Shown one piece after another: positions 11,179-23,038 of a stretch of DNA of 64,000 bases (within the stretch, counting starts at the first letter, position 1; each line of letters begins with the position of its first letter). Origin of the DNA: Actinernus sp. WN-2022 (taxonomy: Eukaryota; Cnidaria; Anthozoa; Actiniaria; Actinernidae); the NCBI GenBank assembly GCA_030867875.1, contig JAOWCC010001501.1:24735036-24799035 (forward strand). The letters run 5' to 3'. The position numbers and the translations under genes were made by a program. Below the pieces are notes generated by a model, which made no database searches, had not been told where the DNA came from, and saw only the letters and a program-made list of their open reading frames with translations.

Positions 11179-12267
11179 GAGAATAGCCGCGAAGAAAGAG
11201 CCGCGAAGCGGCGATCAGCGAGCTGTGAAGCAGCGAGCTGTGAAGCAGCGAGAAGCTGGGTGCGAATCTCACTTTCATGTTTTGAAAACTGTCAAACATA
11301 TTAGCTGAGTAATTAATAAATCGACCAATCTGGAGAGAGATACCACGTGCGCATCACATTATGATTTTGTTCAGTGGGGTAGCCAGAGTAAAAGAATGCT
11401 GTGCCAGAAGATTATAAATGTGTTTACATGTCAAATCTGTCAAATGCGATTCGCAAGACCAGTTCGTCGACCCGGGGATATTTTCACAGCAGAGAGAACT
11501 CCCCGTAAAATAAAAACACCACTCAAAGCCGTAAAATCTCGAACAAACGACCATTGCAGAGTCTGCACAACGAATACCGACCTGAATGGCGTTTCACAAG
11601 TGATCCTGTGTCAAAAAAATGATGCTACAGAACTATTCTAAAGTTCAAGAAGACCTTAGATCAATGTGAGAGTCCACTAAATGATTTTAGAGGGCAGATA
11701 ACAATAACTATTGCGTTCATGGATAACTAAACTCTCTGAATATAATTATTTGCTTATATCTGGTAGCAACTGAAAAATTATCGACTTGCCGTGACCAGTC
11801 GGTAGGATTTCCGATTTATAACGCCAAATAACGCTTTGTCTTGCTCATCAGTCGGTGATGTTATCTTGGGAAAGCGATGTTTTAGTACAGATGATACGAT
11901 GTCTTCATAGATGATAGATGCTTCAGATGCTTTGAGGAATCGCCATACGAATACTACAATTTGCTACGTGCGAGATCGAGCGGACTTTGATCGAAGCTGA
12001 GCCAGCAAACGTAAATAATTCCCGTTCCTTCTCTAATTGACCATACGATATCTACAATGATTACTTATCCTTCCGTCCCTGAGAACAATATACCTAACCA
12101 ATCACAGTTCTTTTTGGGCTCATTAAATATTCCTCCAATCAGATCTTGACCCTCATGAAAGTGAGATTCGCACCCACCGATACCAGAGGTTTTCTCGCAG
12201 TTCGCTTCTCGCTGCTTCGCAGCTCGCTGATCGCCGCTTCGCGGCCCTTTCTCCGCGGCTGTTCTCT
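11179..12267. mobile_element. 1.1 kb inverted-repeat element inside the intron
   Basis: The left arm (GAGAATAGCCGCG ... GCCGCGAAGCGGCGATCAGC ... GGGTGCGAATCTCACTTTC, to 11279) is complemented at 12155-12267. The arms are about 100 bp, with internal AGCGAGCTGTGAAGC duplications on the left. The 870 bp interior shows no transposase motifs. It is non-autonomous, and absent from the paralogous intron of copy 2. Confidence 0.75.
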
Positions 12268-12739
12268 CTCTAGAAAACCTCTGGAACCAGGGTAGCTTAA
12301 AATATAATTATTGTGGTTTTTAACTTGTGGATGCGCGCAAGCGCAGAAACGAGTTATCGGGATGGTTAGGAAAATCGTGTCACTCACTCGCTCACTCACC
12401 CACTAAGATGATAGCAGAATGGAATGCTTGGAATGCAACTTGATAATAATAGTAATCGATATTTCATTTAATTAATAATTGAAGATCGATGTGGAACGTT
12501 AATTGCCCTTGGAATTGACGTTGCTCAAGTCCTCATCGCCGGTTCCCTTCTAATGCTACTAACTTTAAAGTTATCGCTACCGTATTTATATGTGAGGGAG
12601 CAGCTGTATTAACCATGTGGGAAATCTGTGTGCTCATTCATGTAGGAGATGGGTGTGCTTTTTCATAAAAAAATAATAAAGTTCATAGTTATAACACTAC
12701 AATTAATAAAGTTCATAATTATAACACTAGGATATCCTC

Positions 12740-13272
12740 AAAAACAATCATTCTAAACTCCTTCAATGAGAGCAAATTACGGTAAATTTTCCATTTGTTT
12801 CCGGGGTGTAAAAAAATGGAATGCCACTGATAATATCGCTCAAAGATCTGAAAAAGTCACAGTTTAAATATAACATTAAAGAAAGTCTGCTAGACTAATA
12901 TTAAAAACTGCTCCCGATCCGTATAATTTACACCTTATACTTTATTTTCCTTATATCTTGTACTTTCTAGGTCTCCTATGTCTGTCTAATATTAAATGTA
13001 GTGTTTATTTAGATACTCTATTTCGTAGTTATTCGCAAAGTTTACTTGAATGTTTTTCTTCAACTGTATGATATCCTATTTATCATCTATGTCCAATTTA
13101 TAATCTCGTACATCTTATTTTACCGACCATTTTCAGCTTAATATACTTTGTAAGTGCTACCTGCTAGATTAGTCTTCTGACTATTCAGTTAGCCTGCATG
13201 TATCATAATTTTTGAATTATTCCTCTCTTTGTTATTTCATATTTAGAGGTACGAAATAAAATAAAATAAAAT
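12740..13272 (+). mobile_element. LINE 3' end with AAAAT-type tail
   Basis: A decayed plus-strand frame near 12805-12860 gives a VWNATDNIAQRSEKVTV-like C-terminal RT tail. It is followed by AT-rich 3' untranslated sequence that ends in repeated AAAATAAAAT near 13255-13271, a typical short-repeat LINE tail. 5'-truncated. Confidence 0.55.
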
Positions 13273-13477
13273 GAACAAGTAGCAACAATCGTGATACCTA
13301 TTCAAAGCTTGATTACATAGTATTTCTAGAACCGGCTTCGCCTAATTGTGTTGACTCGCCATTATAGTGCATTCTAGTTCTGGAACATTCCAATGGAATC
13401 TTCTAGTGAACAGTTAAAGTAGTGTAGAATGTTCTACGAGTAACACGCATTGTGTGACAAAATATCATTTTTCAATA

Positions 13478-13590
13478 ATAATAATAATAAACTTTATTTA
13501 AGTGTCGATTAAACTGATCTAGCTGACAAAGGTCAAACTAATTGGGACACTATTTACAAATAATAATAATAATAAATGATAAATTAACTA
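13478..13590 (-). repeat. SINE tail fragment
   Basis: AAACTTTATTTAAGTGTCGA ... AATTGGGACACTA matches the 3' portion of the SINE at 18340-18563. It is bracketed by AAT microsatellites. Confidence 0.55.
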
Positions 13591-14476
13591 ATCTAATCTA
13601 ATATGGGTTAAAAATTAAAAATATATAATAGTATACTGATTTACCAGGATTTGTATGGGATTTTTAGCATCTTCCTTTTTCAACTTAAATATTCAATAAA
13701 AATTGACCAAACTTACCGGATGTGTTTATCTGTTCTTGGGTTGTGTGTTTTCGGCGAATTTTTAACTCAGCCGCTTTCGAACGATAGAACTGTAAAGCGC
13801 GCGGGAAGATGACAAGCGGTTTACAACGAGTCATGCAACTCTTGCCTCTGATTTTCACCGAAAATCACATGCAAACTGTCTTATATAATCCTTCATCACT
13901 GCACATTGGCCAATATATTCTGGACTATTTCAAGCCAGCTTATCCGAGATATGCCACCGAAGAACGCCACCAAGTCTCTCGAAGCAATATTTCGCTCTAG
14001 AAAAGTGCCGTTTTTTTAGCTTCTTACACCGATGAAACCGAATGAAACCATGGCCGTATATACTCTTCATACTCGTACTTCATAATGACAATCAATGAGA
14101 TTTATATAGTTGTTAATTAAACAAAGCGAGATATAAAGGATTTTGGTTCTCCTTTCATGAAGGAAGACATGACTTACTGCCAAATTGTATTGTGTATTGT
14201 GTTCTATTGAATTTCGTTCTATTGTTTTGTATTGTGTTAATTCTATTGTATTTTGATAGCAATTCATGTGTTGCCTACATGAAGGACCACTGGGATTTTC
14301 GAACCGCTCCTGACCCCACAAACGTTACCGTGTCCCATGGCAACCGGGTTTGTTTGCCCTCCAACATGGCGGAAATGGTCACGTGATCTCTTAGTGCAAG
14401 TCCCCTATTCCCACAGAAGATGGTGCAGGAGTTAAAATTGTCAAATAATACAATACTTTCTCACCTTTAATTTCAG

Positions 14477-15633
14477 TCCCTCCCAAGATCACAGTTCCGT
14501 CCAGACGTGTCACAGTGGAGAAAGGACAGAATGTTACGCTCGCCTGCAATGCAACTGGTCAGCCGAAGCAATTAGTCACGTGGTCAAAATCATTTGGGCG
14601 CCTTCCACAGGAGCGCATGCGTATAACGGGAGGAAATCTGACGATATTTAATGTGAACACGGCAGACTCGGATAATTATGTTTGTTGGGCCACAAACAAA
14701 CTAGCAATAAAGTCCTTCTTGATACTTCTCATAGTAGTATCACGGTTACAATACGGTGTTAAGCCCCCTGTTAATTACAAAGCTTATTTTAACGAGTCAC
14801 TGCTATTCAACTGCTCAGCAATTAGTGATCTAAAATTTAATGTCACTTGGACGCGAGAAAACATGGTGTCCCTGCCCTCCACAGCTAGAGTGTTAGGAAA
14901 TGGGTCTTTGGTGATAAGAGAATATGAAACAAAATACGCTGGATTGTACACGTGCAAGATAGCAAACAGACTGAGTGCGTTGGCCTCCCACGTGACACTG
15001 GAAACACGAGACCCTAAGAGTTGTAGCGAGCTGAGGAGGGTTAGTGGTACGCCGAGTGGTTCTTACGTCATCGATCCTGACAGAGGAGGGGGCGTGGCTC
15101 CGTTCACTGTACACTGTGATATGACAGAAGAAAATGGTGTTGGTGTGACGGTGATAAGACATGACTCGCAACACAGAACACTAGTGAATGGTTATGAAGA
15201 TCATGGGTCCTACTCTCGCGATGTCCGTTACAAAGGAGCTAGTTTGGAACAACTTGCAGCCCTTACCAGGATATCAACTCACTGTAAACAGTTCATTAAA
15301 TATGAGTGTTTGCACACAGTTGTATTGGATAATGGCAATATGTATGGCTGGTGGGTGTCACGTGACGGACAGAGGATGACGTACTGGGGCGGCGCTGACC
15401 CGGTCAGAGGTAGTTATAAGTGCGCATGCGGGATGACCAGCTCGTGTGCTGACCCGTTACAGGGATGTAACTGTGACAAGAATGACTTGATCTGGAGGGA
15501 AGACAGCGGGTTGTTGACTGACAAGTCTGCACTACCCGTCAGTCAGCTCAGGTTTGGTGATACTGGTTCAAATGATGTTGAAAAAGGCTATCACACCCTC
15601 GGTGAACTAAAATGTTATGGGCTCGCAAAATGA
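14477..15633 (+). CDS. Type II membrane Ig/Caspr-like receptor, copy 1, exon 2
   Basis: Acceptor TTTCAG at 14471-14476; phase 1 joins exon 1 as ...LQS-V-PPKITV; stop TGA at 15631-15633. The protein is 470 residues. Ig1 spans about 95-160 (C109, W121, DSDNYVC with C155). Ig2 spans about 185-250 (C198, W210, YAGLYTC with C245). A Caspr/neurexin-IV-type fibrinogen-like domain spans about 265-470, with CDMTEENG, a WWVSRDG strand, MTYWGG, CACGMTSSC, GCNCDKND, WREDSGLLTDK, LPV and FGDTG. N-glycosylation sequons are frequent (NVT, NAT, NLT, NES, NCS). The likely role is a surface adhesion or recognition receptor; the ligand is unknown. The Ig plus fibrinogen-like layout recalls mollusc FREPs, but this one is membrane-anchored and its C-terminal domain is the Caspr subtype. 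Confidence 0.9.
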
Positions 15634-15870
15634 GTATGCTAGCTTCATCTCTTTTAGAGAAAGACTTTTTGAGCTTCTAGAGCTGAATATATATATTTAT
15701 GATATAGATACGATAGTACGCGCGCTCTGATTGGCTAAAAAGCCATGTTTTATCAGAGTATATAACATGGTTTGCCGTGTTTTATTGTTTTCAACTGGCG
15801 GTTTCCTTTCATCACGCGCGTAAATCTATATTATAAAACAGATAAAGACGCCTTAAATCCATATTTTATA

Positions 15871-15988
15871 CTATCATAAAACACTCTGGTCATTTGAGAA
15901 CACTCGACAAATGTTGAAAGCACGCGCCTTCGGCTTGTGCTTTAACATTTCTCTCATGTTCTCAAATGCCCATCGTGTTTTATGATAG
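15871..15988. mobile_element. Hairpin MITE, copy A
   Basis: CTATCATAAAACAC at the left and GTGTTTTATGATAG at the right bound a hairpin whose inner arms include CATTTGAGAACACTCGACAA and its near-complement. The same sequence, including the loop GCACGCGCCTTCGG, recurs at 34848-34962, and the downstream GTATAAAACATGGCTAAGGC is shared too. It lies 240 bp after the stop of receptor copy 1, in its likely 3' untranslated region or just beyond. Confidence 0.8.
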
Positions 15989-16329
15989 TATAAAACATGG
16001 CTAAGGCTTCTTTATTTGTTAAATATATATTTATTAGGCTTCCAACAGTAGATATGCAGAGAACGAAACATATAGCAGACGTAAATGAAAAAGACCTCTG
16101 TTGTTGAGAGACTATAAAATGAGTCCTCCAAATAAAAATAAAATGTAGGCAAAAGGCAAAGGTACAATGCTAGACGCTAAAACGTGTGAAAGAAAACACA
16201 TGAATAAAGTAGGAAACAATAAATAATTACAATAAAGTATCTCTACATGAAGAACAACGGCATCTTGAGATCCAAGTATAACTTAACCCTCTTAGTGGTC
16301 CCCTGGTAGATTTCCTAGTACTAGTTCTA

Positions 16330-17330
16330 AGTGGGACATATACGGACGCATAAACTTAGATTGGTCAGTACTGAGAAGGCCAGTTTTAGACTTAAACAAA
16401 AATGTAAGGTCAATAATTTCGTCAATAATTTCGCGGCGAAGTGAAAGTGGAAGTAGATTACAGTATCTGGAAGTATTTTTAATTTACTAAATCGAAGTTT
16501 GGTATATATGATCTCTATAGCGGACATTTGCAATTATTCGAATGATTCGTTTTTGAAGGTTTAATATTTTTTGGAGGTGGGTTGGGTAAGATTTCACCCA
16601 TACGATGTTACTGTATATAGGGTAACACCGCGGCAAAACGTCACGCGCATGCGTATTTGCTATTTCTTGTCCGCGCGCGGCCGCCCCCAGTTTCCCGCGA
16701 AAACTGAAATGAAACAACAGGCACATGCCGTGATTTTAACGTTTCTGCTTAAAAGTATTCATTTGTGAACTGTTTTGTCAAAAAATAAGAAAACTACTTA
16801 AAAGCTAAGCCTAAGACTTTAACAGGTTGAAGTTTTCTTAATTTGTAATTCATTGTGAGTTTACTAAGTTATAAAATTATTTACTAAAAAAGTTGAAATC
16901 CTCGGTAACTTGTATTTGATAGCAGAGCCTTCGTTCTTTTGGCCAGCGGAGCATACCGTTTTGCCGCGGTGCAATATAGGGTAGGACTAGTGAGCAATAT
17001 AGCGTTGTTCTGGTAGAAACAGAAAACATACGACTTGACTACTTTGTTAATAATGGCAATTGATTTAGCCATTTTGAGAGCTACATGATAAATGTGTGGC
17101 TTCCAGTCTAAATGTTCATTAATATATATGGACACCAAGAAAATTTATTGACGCTAGCAGATCATTTTTTGGGAGATCGATTCTTATATTTAGGTCATTA
17201 TGTTTAGGATAAGGTTTGTTACTGGTACAGAAAATAATGTATTTAGTTTTCTTTCTAAAGGTTGAGAGAGTTTGTTAACTTTGAACCAATTTGACAGCTT
17301 TATTAGTTCTTGGTTAGTGCTTTGCCATTA
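16330..17330 (-). pseudogene. CR1-like LINE C-terminal RT, split by a MITE
   Basis: On the minus strand, NEHLDWKPHIYHVALKMAKS (about 17120-17060) corresponds to the post-palm block of CR1-type RTs. After the element at 16625-16973, the reading resumes with SNIVWVKSYPTHLQKIL and LQKRIIRIIANVRYRDHI. The catalytic YADD region lies outside the preserved part. The copy is interrupted and frameshifted. Confidence 0.75.
16625..16973. mobile_element. MITE nested in LINE, 10 bp target duplication
   Basis: CACCGCGGCAAAACG at the left and CGTTTTGCCGCGGTG at the right are exact inverted ends. ATATAGGGTA flanks it at 16615-16624 and 16974-16983. It splits the LINE coding frame between its LYS and NIVW codons, so it is younger than the LINE. 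Confidence 0.8.
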
Positions 17331-18339
17331 GCGCCTTAAAATATTTATTGGAGAGGCATGGAAAATACTAGTGTCATCGGTATAAATAATATAAAGTCGG
17401 AAGGACAGTCAAGTCGAGTTGAGTTTCAAATCAATACAGGGAATTATCCACCAGTAGCCGTTAAGCTATGTTGCACGCCGTTTGCTTTGCGGATAGACAG
17501 AGGTGTGAACAACCAAGGTCACGCACGATGCCAAGATCACACATGACGTGCGCATACGATGCCAACACCAAGGTCGTTAGAGAGAGAGTTGGAGGTGGGG
17601 AAGGGGAAGGGGTTGAAGTGGGGGTGGGGGAATGGAGTGGTGGTGAGGGTTGAGGTGGAGTGGTGTGGGAGGTGTGTGCGAACGATCTCAAGTTGTGCAC
17701 GCACAATGAAAGGTCAAATGGTCCAGAACCGACGAATCCCTACTACTCGATCAATCTGAGTCAGGCGGCGGGAGAGTAGAACGGCAGTGGTAAGTATACA
17801 ACTTAAATTATAGGCAAACGTAGCATTAAGTGACTTCAGAAACATTTTTTTATATATTATTGAACTTTGATCAGACTTTAGATCAGGGCGATAAAGGTCG
17901 TCTAATATTTCATCATCGAACTCCCGCGCTCAGTCAAACAGTACGCCATTTTGGTTCTGCCTGCCATCCAACATGGCGGCCTAGCAACAGCAACCTCTAT
18001 AGATGGACACCAAATTGGTCTGCTATTAACCCGATGTGCTCTCGAGTGGATATCCAAGAAATTGGGTTCGTATTAATTCCCTTTTTCCTCATTTATTCCA
18101 TCCTTTATTTTCCTCTAAATTCAACTGTAATCTCCCCTTAACCGGAGAAAATTATCCGATTCGATCACAAGGTTTTTTTAGTATGGTAAATTTACACTAA
18201 TGACTTGCTTCTATTCGAGGTTCAGATAATTGCCAAATACAACTTGTAAAACCCGATCAGAACATTCGGTGTTTGTCATGTGAAGAACTATAGTAATATA
18301 ATTACAGGTTCTTAGGTTCATAGCTATGGCGAAGTAAGT
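17331..18339. other. Non-coding stretch with G-rich segment
   Basis: Positions 17580-17670 form a G-rich, C-poor low-complexity strand with many GGGG and GGTGGGG runs, which could form G-quadruplexes. No gene recognised. Confidence 0.45.
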
Positions 18340-18563
18340 AAAATAAATAACTTTATTTAAGTGTCAAATGTGTTTAGCTTTGCAACTAATTGGGGACACT
18401 AGTCCTACGATTTTACGTCGTTATCCGAGAAGACGTGAAGGTCTAACCGTTCACTGTTTTGTAAAGGCAGCACCTTCTACTCAGTGTGTTGGTCCAACCG
18501 GGGTTTGAACCCGCGACCTCCCGCACGACAAACCGGCGCTTACCCACTGAGCTAACCGGGAGG
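18340..18563 (-). mobile_element. tRNA-derived SINE
   Basis: On the minus strand: CCTCCCGGTTAGCTCAGTGG (A box), then GGTTCAAACCC (B box), a body with AGACCTTCACGTCTTCTCGG, and a 3' end GTGTCCCCAATTAG ... GACACTTAAATAAAGTT. Tail fragments of the same family are seen at 13478, 51636 and 56880. The tRNA-like head lacks a paired acceptor stem, so it is not a tRNA gene. Confidence 0.8.
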
Positions 18564-18642
18564 CGACCTTTACTTTTTCCAATTTTAAAACGCTCACGGT
18601 TTTTAACAATTTTCTGAATCAGCGGTCATAAAAATATACCAA

Positions 18643-19046
18643 GCGAAGAAATGTTTGGTTTACAGGGAATACTCTATCTTCTACGCTTGTTTGAAATGGT
18701 GGAAACGTAACCTTTCCTGACTCATTTCCGCGTAAGTAAGCCTGGGTCGATTCCCGAGGTGACGTCATTTAATTAATTCGACAATAATTTGAATAAAAAC
18801 TTACAATTTTCACTAATATGACTTTTTCCCCTTTACTAACAACTCATAAACTGTATATTATCTAAAATTCGATGTTTTTGTGATAGAAAGGTGCCATGGA
18901 GAATAATGAATTAATGAGATGACGTCACCTCGGGAATCGACCTAGGCTTTTACTTACGCTGTCATGGATCAGGAAAGGTCACGTTTCCACGATTTCAAAC
19001 AAGCGTAGAAGATAGAGTATTCCCTGTAAACCAAACATTTCTTCGC
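18643..19046. mobile_element. TIR MITE, about 400 bp
   Basis: Arms of about 140 bp: GCGAAGAAATGTTTGGTTTA with GAATACTCTATCTTCTACGC at the left, complemented at the right, ending CTTCGC. Further paired blocks are CCCGAGGTGACGTCA and TGACGTCACCTCGGG. The AGAAGTACTCAAAAC block beyond the right end is shared with the element at 4467. Confidence 0.75.
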
Positions 19047-20328
19047 AGAAGTACTCAAAACTTTTCGGAGGAATTGCACGAAGGCTCATATATGCACTTT
19101 AACAGGATTAACAGGATTAACAGTTTTATTTGCCAACAAAAAAATAATAATAAATGATTACAAAAGTAATTAACAAAATGGCGAGGAAGCCCAAAAAGAA
19201 ACCAACGTATTAACGTATATTACTGATGTGGATTAACCGCTTCACAAGACAGATATCGTGTTCGTGTCTAGTGCTGGAGTGACTTCGAAGCACAGGGGGC
19301 CTACGCAATGTATTTGATATTTTTAAAGAAGTGTCGGGAAATATCGCGAAGAACATGCATATTTGAACACGAAATAAACATAAATTTGCCTTACTGATAT
19401 GTATTGTCGTCCTTGTGGCTTAGAACGACAAATCTTAGAGATTATAGAAGGTTTGTGTATTTGCTGTTGATTGTACCTCGCCGGTGTCATAAACAATATC
19501 TTGTCTTGAAGGGTTTGCCAAAAAAATGTGGGAATTTTGGATTGGAAAACAGACAGAACATTATCTCTACTGCTAGGGTCAACACGCTTGGTTAAATATT
19601 TCAAACGCCGCAAGAACGGAACTGGATCTTTTCTGGAACCACATACAGTTTAATGCAATGCACTCTTGCTAAAAATACAATTAACATTGTATCCACGAGT
19701 ACTCCATTGGGAGACATGTTTATTTTATAAATGTGGTTAGAAGTTAAGATGACTCAGGTTTGTTTTGTAGCCAAAGCTGTTTACTATGAGTTTGCAGAAA
19801 AGCAAGAACAGAAAAGCAGCTGAAGAATACTCCTTAGATCAAGGCGTCTTTTAATGCAGGAAGAAAATAATAATGTCGCGCAAATCTATCGGATAAAGAT
19901 GATTTTCTAGACTTCTTGTGTTTTCTTGGTCGTTCTGAGACACGCCTCACACAAGAGTAGTTTTACTGACACCTGTACAATATAAATTTGTTCAGGAAGT
20001 CATTCGTTCTCGTTTAAGCCTATGGCAAAAAATATAAAACGCCTTGTGCAAATTTGCTATGATATGTTGAAGGAAATTAAATGGCATTTTCTGTAAAAAT
20101 AGCCCACCCGGCAATGATTAAACAAATTTGACAGTGGCAGATGGTACATGCATGTTAAATTCGTGTTGGTTAATAAAGAAAATGTATACCTGTATTTAAT
20201 AACTAAGAAATGATAATGCAATGCACCTTTTGACATATGACTCGACATTAGACTGGAAACAGCTCTTAATGCGTTAGGTCGACATATATTCAGCAATTAT
20301 TGGATGAGGTTGAGCGTGTAACGAAACT
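19047..20328. other. Non-coding stretch
   Basis: Starts with AACAGGATT repeats and a TTTTATTTGCCAAC motif that could be a minus-strand LINE 3' end. No coding frame with family motifs was seen. Confidence 0.4.
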
Positions 20329-20465
20329 TATCAAGACAGAGGTCTGTGTTATCTGCCTATCAAGACAGAGGTCTGTGTTATCTGCCTATCAAGACAGAGG
20401 TCTGTGTATCTGCTGAAGCCGAAAGCTGAGGCTGATAACACAGACCGGCCGAGGTCTTGATAATT
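20329..20465. repeat. 29 bp tandem repeat x3 with inverted partner
   Basis: TATCAAGACAGAGGTCTGTG begins at 20329, 20358 and 20387, a period of 29 bp. The run is followed by GATAACACAGACCGGCCGAGG and TCTTGATAA, an imperfect inverted copy. It is probably a MITE end that expanded in tandem. Confidence 0.8.
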
Positions 20466-21489
20466 TTCGCTATCATGCGAAAGCCGAATTCAATAATTAT
20501 TTTATTATACATTTTAAGCAAACGTTTTAGCAAAAAGATTAAAGTTCGCTAACACAAAGCTAAATGAAACGCCATCAATTGGTTTGTTTACGATTGAATT
20601 TCAAGATGTTTTGTTTCTTATTTGAACTACAAATTGCTTTTATTTACAAGTGTAGGGGAAAAGAAAGACTGGAAACATAGCTCAGAGCTTAAAATAGCAA
20701 AATGGCACGTAAAAGGGAAATAATTTATCTACTTTCTAGCAAAAAAATGGTCGTACTTGCTTAGCATCGAGCCAATACCTACAGATAATAGCAGTGTGAC
20801 GTCACAACCTACCGATAATATCTACACCGCTGGCCGAAAAACGCGCGGGCTCTGGGACCGAGATTAGCTATTGATACTTAGCTCTGTATTCTCAGCCAAT
20901 CAGAATTGAGATAGTGAGTAAAATGTATAATAAAAAGTATTATAATCCATGAAATATTTCTCGCGCGTGATTGGTGGAATCGCATCACGTGACCTGAGCG
21001 TAGCGCGCACAAGGGCTTCCGTAAAAGAAAATATTTGAAGTAGTATAGAGACAATAACTTTCCTCGCGGCTTTGAAATATGAACTAATCCCGTGGAGGGG
21101 GGGCGGGGGCGGGTAGGGCTCTGACCCTGTTTGACCCAAAATCCGAGCTCGAAAACCCTGATTGCCCTCTTTTTTGGGAAAAAACCCCTGATTGCCCCTT
21201 CTTTAAATAAAAACAAATAAGTCCTGTGAAATAAATTAACTGCCTAAAAAATACTGAATCCCGACAGGAGCCCATTACCAGGAGCGTCCATCTTCCCCAC
21301 TGTGTCTGTACCCCAGCACAGAGGTAGATGAGGCTATTTTTAGCATTGCGTTTCGCGCGAAAAAGAACAAAGGTAGGCTATTCTTAGCCAATCAGATATC
21401 ATTCTTCTCACTTTCAACGCGGGAATTCGAATTGCTGGTTTTCACCGTAACCGTAAATTTTGTAAACACCGACAGTAAAATCCTGTCAC
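20466..21489. other. Non-coding stretch, MITE-end fragment
   Basis: Positions 21262-21290 (ACAGGAGCCCATTACCAGGA) are an end of the CAGGAGCC MITE family also present at 7160 and 32601. AACCCTGATTGCCC repeats at 21155-21200. No gene seen. Confidence 0.5.
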
Positions 21490-22770
21490 AAGTTATCCAG
21501 CATTATAAATCAACAATGATGGGCACTTCTGAGTAGGTAAAATTGAGACCTTTCTATAGTGGGGAGCCAACCCAACTTCAGCACGTCTTTCTCGGTAGAA
21601 TAGTTGGTCACAAAGCTTGCGGCAGCATTTTGCAAGCGCTGGATTTTCTTCTGTAGATATGCGGGCAGAGGGTAGCATACAGTGCCATTAAATTTTAATT
21701 TGGAAATTAAGAACAAGACTTTCCGCTAGTTGCTTCTTTGTGTGCTATGGGGTCGTGTTCCGTATTTTACGCAGAATTGACAGGACTCGATCTGTAACAC
21801 GACGAGACTAAGTGCTTTACGTGGTCTGACCATTTAAGGTTTTCATTGAGTCAAGTGCCCAAGAGCTTGAATTTCTTGACTCTTTCTAGAGTCTGACCTT
21901 TTACAGTAAGAGATGGTATGACGTCACTGAGACCATGTATCCTCGACATCCGTTGTGTAGTTACCGTGGCATCTGCTTAGTCTTTTCCCATTTAATAGTA
22001 GGTTAGACTCTGTTGCCCACTATTCGAGGGCAAACATAGTACTGCTCATATTGTGTGCGCAGGCGCTAAGATCCTTAGGAGCACTGTGATCGTATAACGT
22101 CGTGTCGTCAGCGTACTGGAAGCATGAGCAATCGTAATCTTTCTGTAGGTCATTGACATATAGGTTAAATAGGACGAGACCTAAAATTGACCCTTGCGGC
22201 ACGCCAAATAGCACATCTGCTCGATCAGACTGTTTATCGTTGACTTGAACAAACTGCTTCCGAGAAGTTAGCCTGCTTGCAGGCGGTGGAGGGTGTTTTT
22301 TCGCGCAGCAAACGGATCATCGAAGCGGCCGCCATATTGGCCGAGCGTGATTGAGACCTGGGATCGAATGACAAATGGAGGGGGGAGGGGGCTGGGGGGT
22401 GGGGGAGAACAAGCAGATCTGAAAGAGATCTGCTTGTTCTCCCCCACCCCCCTCCCCCCTCCATTTGTCATTCGATCCCAGGTCTCAATCACGCTCGGCC
22501 AATATGGCGGCCGCTTCGATGATCCGTTTGCTGCGCGAAAAAACACCCTCCACCGCCTGCAAGCAGGCTACCGAGAAGTTAGATAACTAAGAACCCAGTT
22601 TAAGGACGTACTTGAAAAACCAATGGCATGCAGCTTCCTCAACACCATTGAGTAGTCAGCGGTGCCGAATTCTTTAGAGAAGTCGGCGAATGCAATAAGA
22701 GTGAGCTCTCCTTTCTTCATCGCTCGTATGATGTCATCTCTTATCCGCAGGAGGACTGTTGTAGTTGAAT
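21490..22770 (-). pseudogene. CR1-like LINE RT, split by palindromic element
   Basis: On the minus strand: GELTLIAFADFSKEFGTADY (about 22740-22680, palm motif A region; the usual FDTVDY aspartate is replaced by FGTADY), then FSSTSLNWVLSYLTSR. After the insertion at 22271-22570 come QFVQVNDKQSDRADVLFGVPQGS, LFNLYVNDL and CFQYADDTTLY (motif C). The C-terminal part at 21720-21510 has LPAYLQKKIQRLQNAAASFV. The frame breaks several times. It is inactive. Confidence 0.85.
22271..22570. mobile_element. 300 bp near-perfect palindromic element with 11 bp target duplication
   Basis: The arms of about 145 bp are complementary apart from about 7 extra bases in the left G-rich run. The ends are GCCTGCTTGCAGGCGGTGG and its complement. 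It is flanked by CCGAGAAGTTA at 22260-22270 and 22571-22581, exactly interrupting the LINE coding frame (SYLTSR / KQFVQ). Each arm contains GCCGCCATATTGGC, a YY1-type GCCGCCAT motif. No open frame of its own beyond palindrome artefacts. Confidence 0.9.
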
Positions 22771-22866
22771 GTCGAAAACAATAAAATCCTCGCAGCTACG
22801 TCTCTCGGGTTTCATTTGTTTTCTCAATATTTGGAACCCCTGATAAAACACGCCAATTCGTGTTTG

Positions 22867-22946
22867 AAGTAATGTTTCAAAGCCGACAATGCGGACTGGA
22901 CGGGATTTCAAGTCCGCGCAATTAGTTCCAGTCTGAGGCGCAGCCG
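22867..22946. repeat. Fragment of hairpin family from 1648
   Basis: GTAATGTTTCAAAGCCGACA, CTGGACGGGATTTCAAGTCC and GTTCCAGTCTGAGGCGCAGCC match the left arm of the hairpin at 1648-1794. It is cut off about 90 bp before the receptor copy 2 start. Confidence 0.75.
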
Positions 22947-23038
22947 TACATAGTACATAGAAACATTTATTCAATACCAACATCCTTACATTTCTAGAAA
23001 CTGATTTTTTTCAAAATACCTCTTACAAAGGCACCGCA

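Larger units (their letters stand above)
11143..14476 (+). other. Intron 1 of receptor copy 1, expanded by repeats (3334 bp)
   Basis: GTATGTAAGTAAAT at the donor and TTTAATTTCAG at the acceptor match the 181 bp intron of copy 2 almost base for base at both ends. The extra roughly 3.1 kb holds the inverted-repeat element at 11179-12267, a LINE 3' end at 12740-13272, a SINE-tail-like segment at 13480-13590 and unassigned AT-rich sequence. Confidence 0.85.

Noticed and set aside
11354..12399. Several 66-86 codon frames in the receptor intron
   Set aside because: They lie within the inverted-repeat element, absent from the paralogous intron, and show no transposase motifs.
17461..17759. Overlapping Pro/Ser-rich and Gly-rich frames
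   Set aside because: Low-complexity G-rich strand read in several frames.
22268..22586. Near-identical frames of 92-97 codons on both strands
   Set aside because: Mirror images created by the 300 bp palindrome, not a gene.
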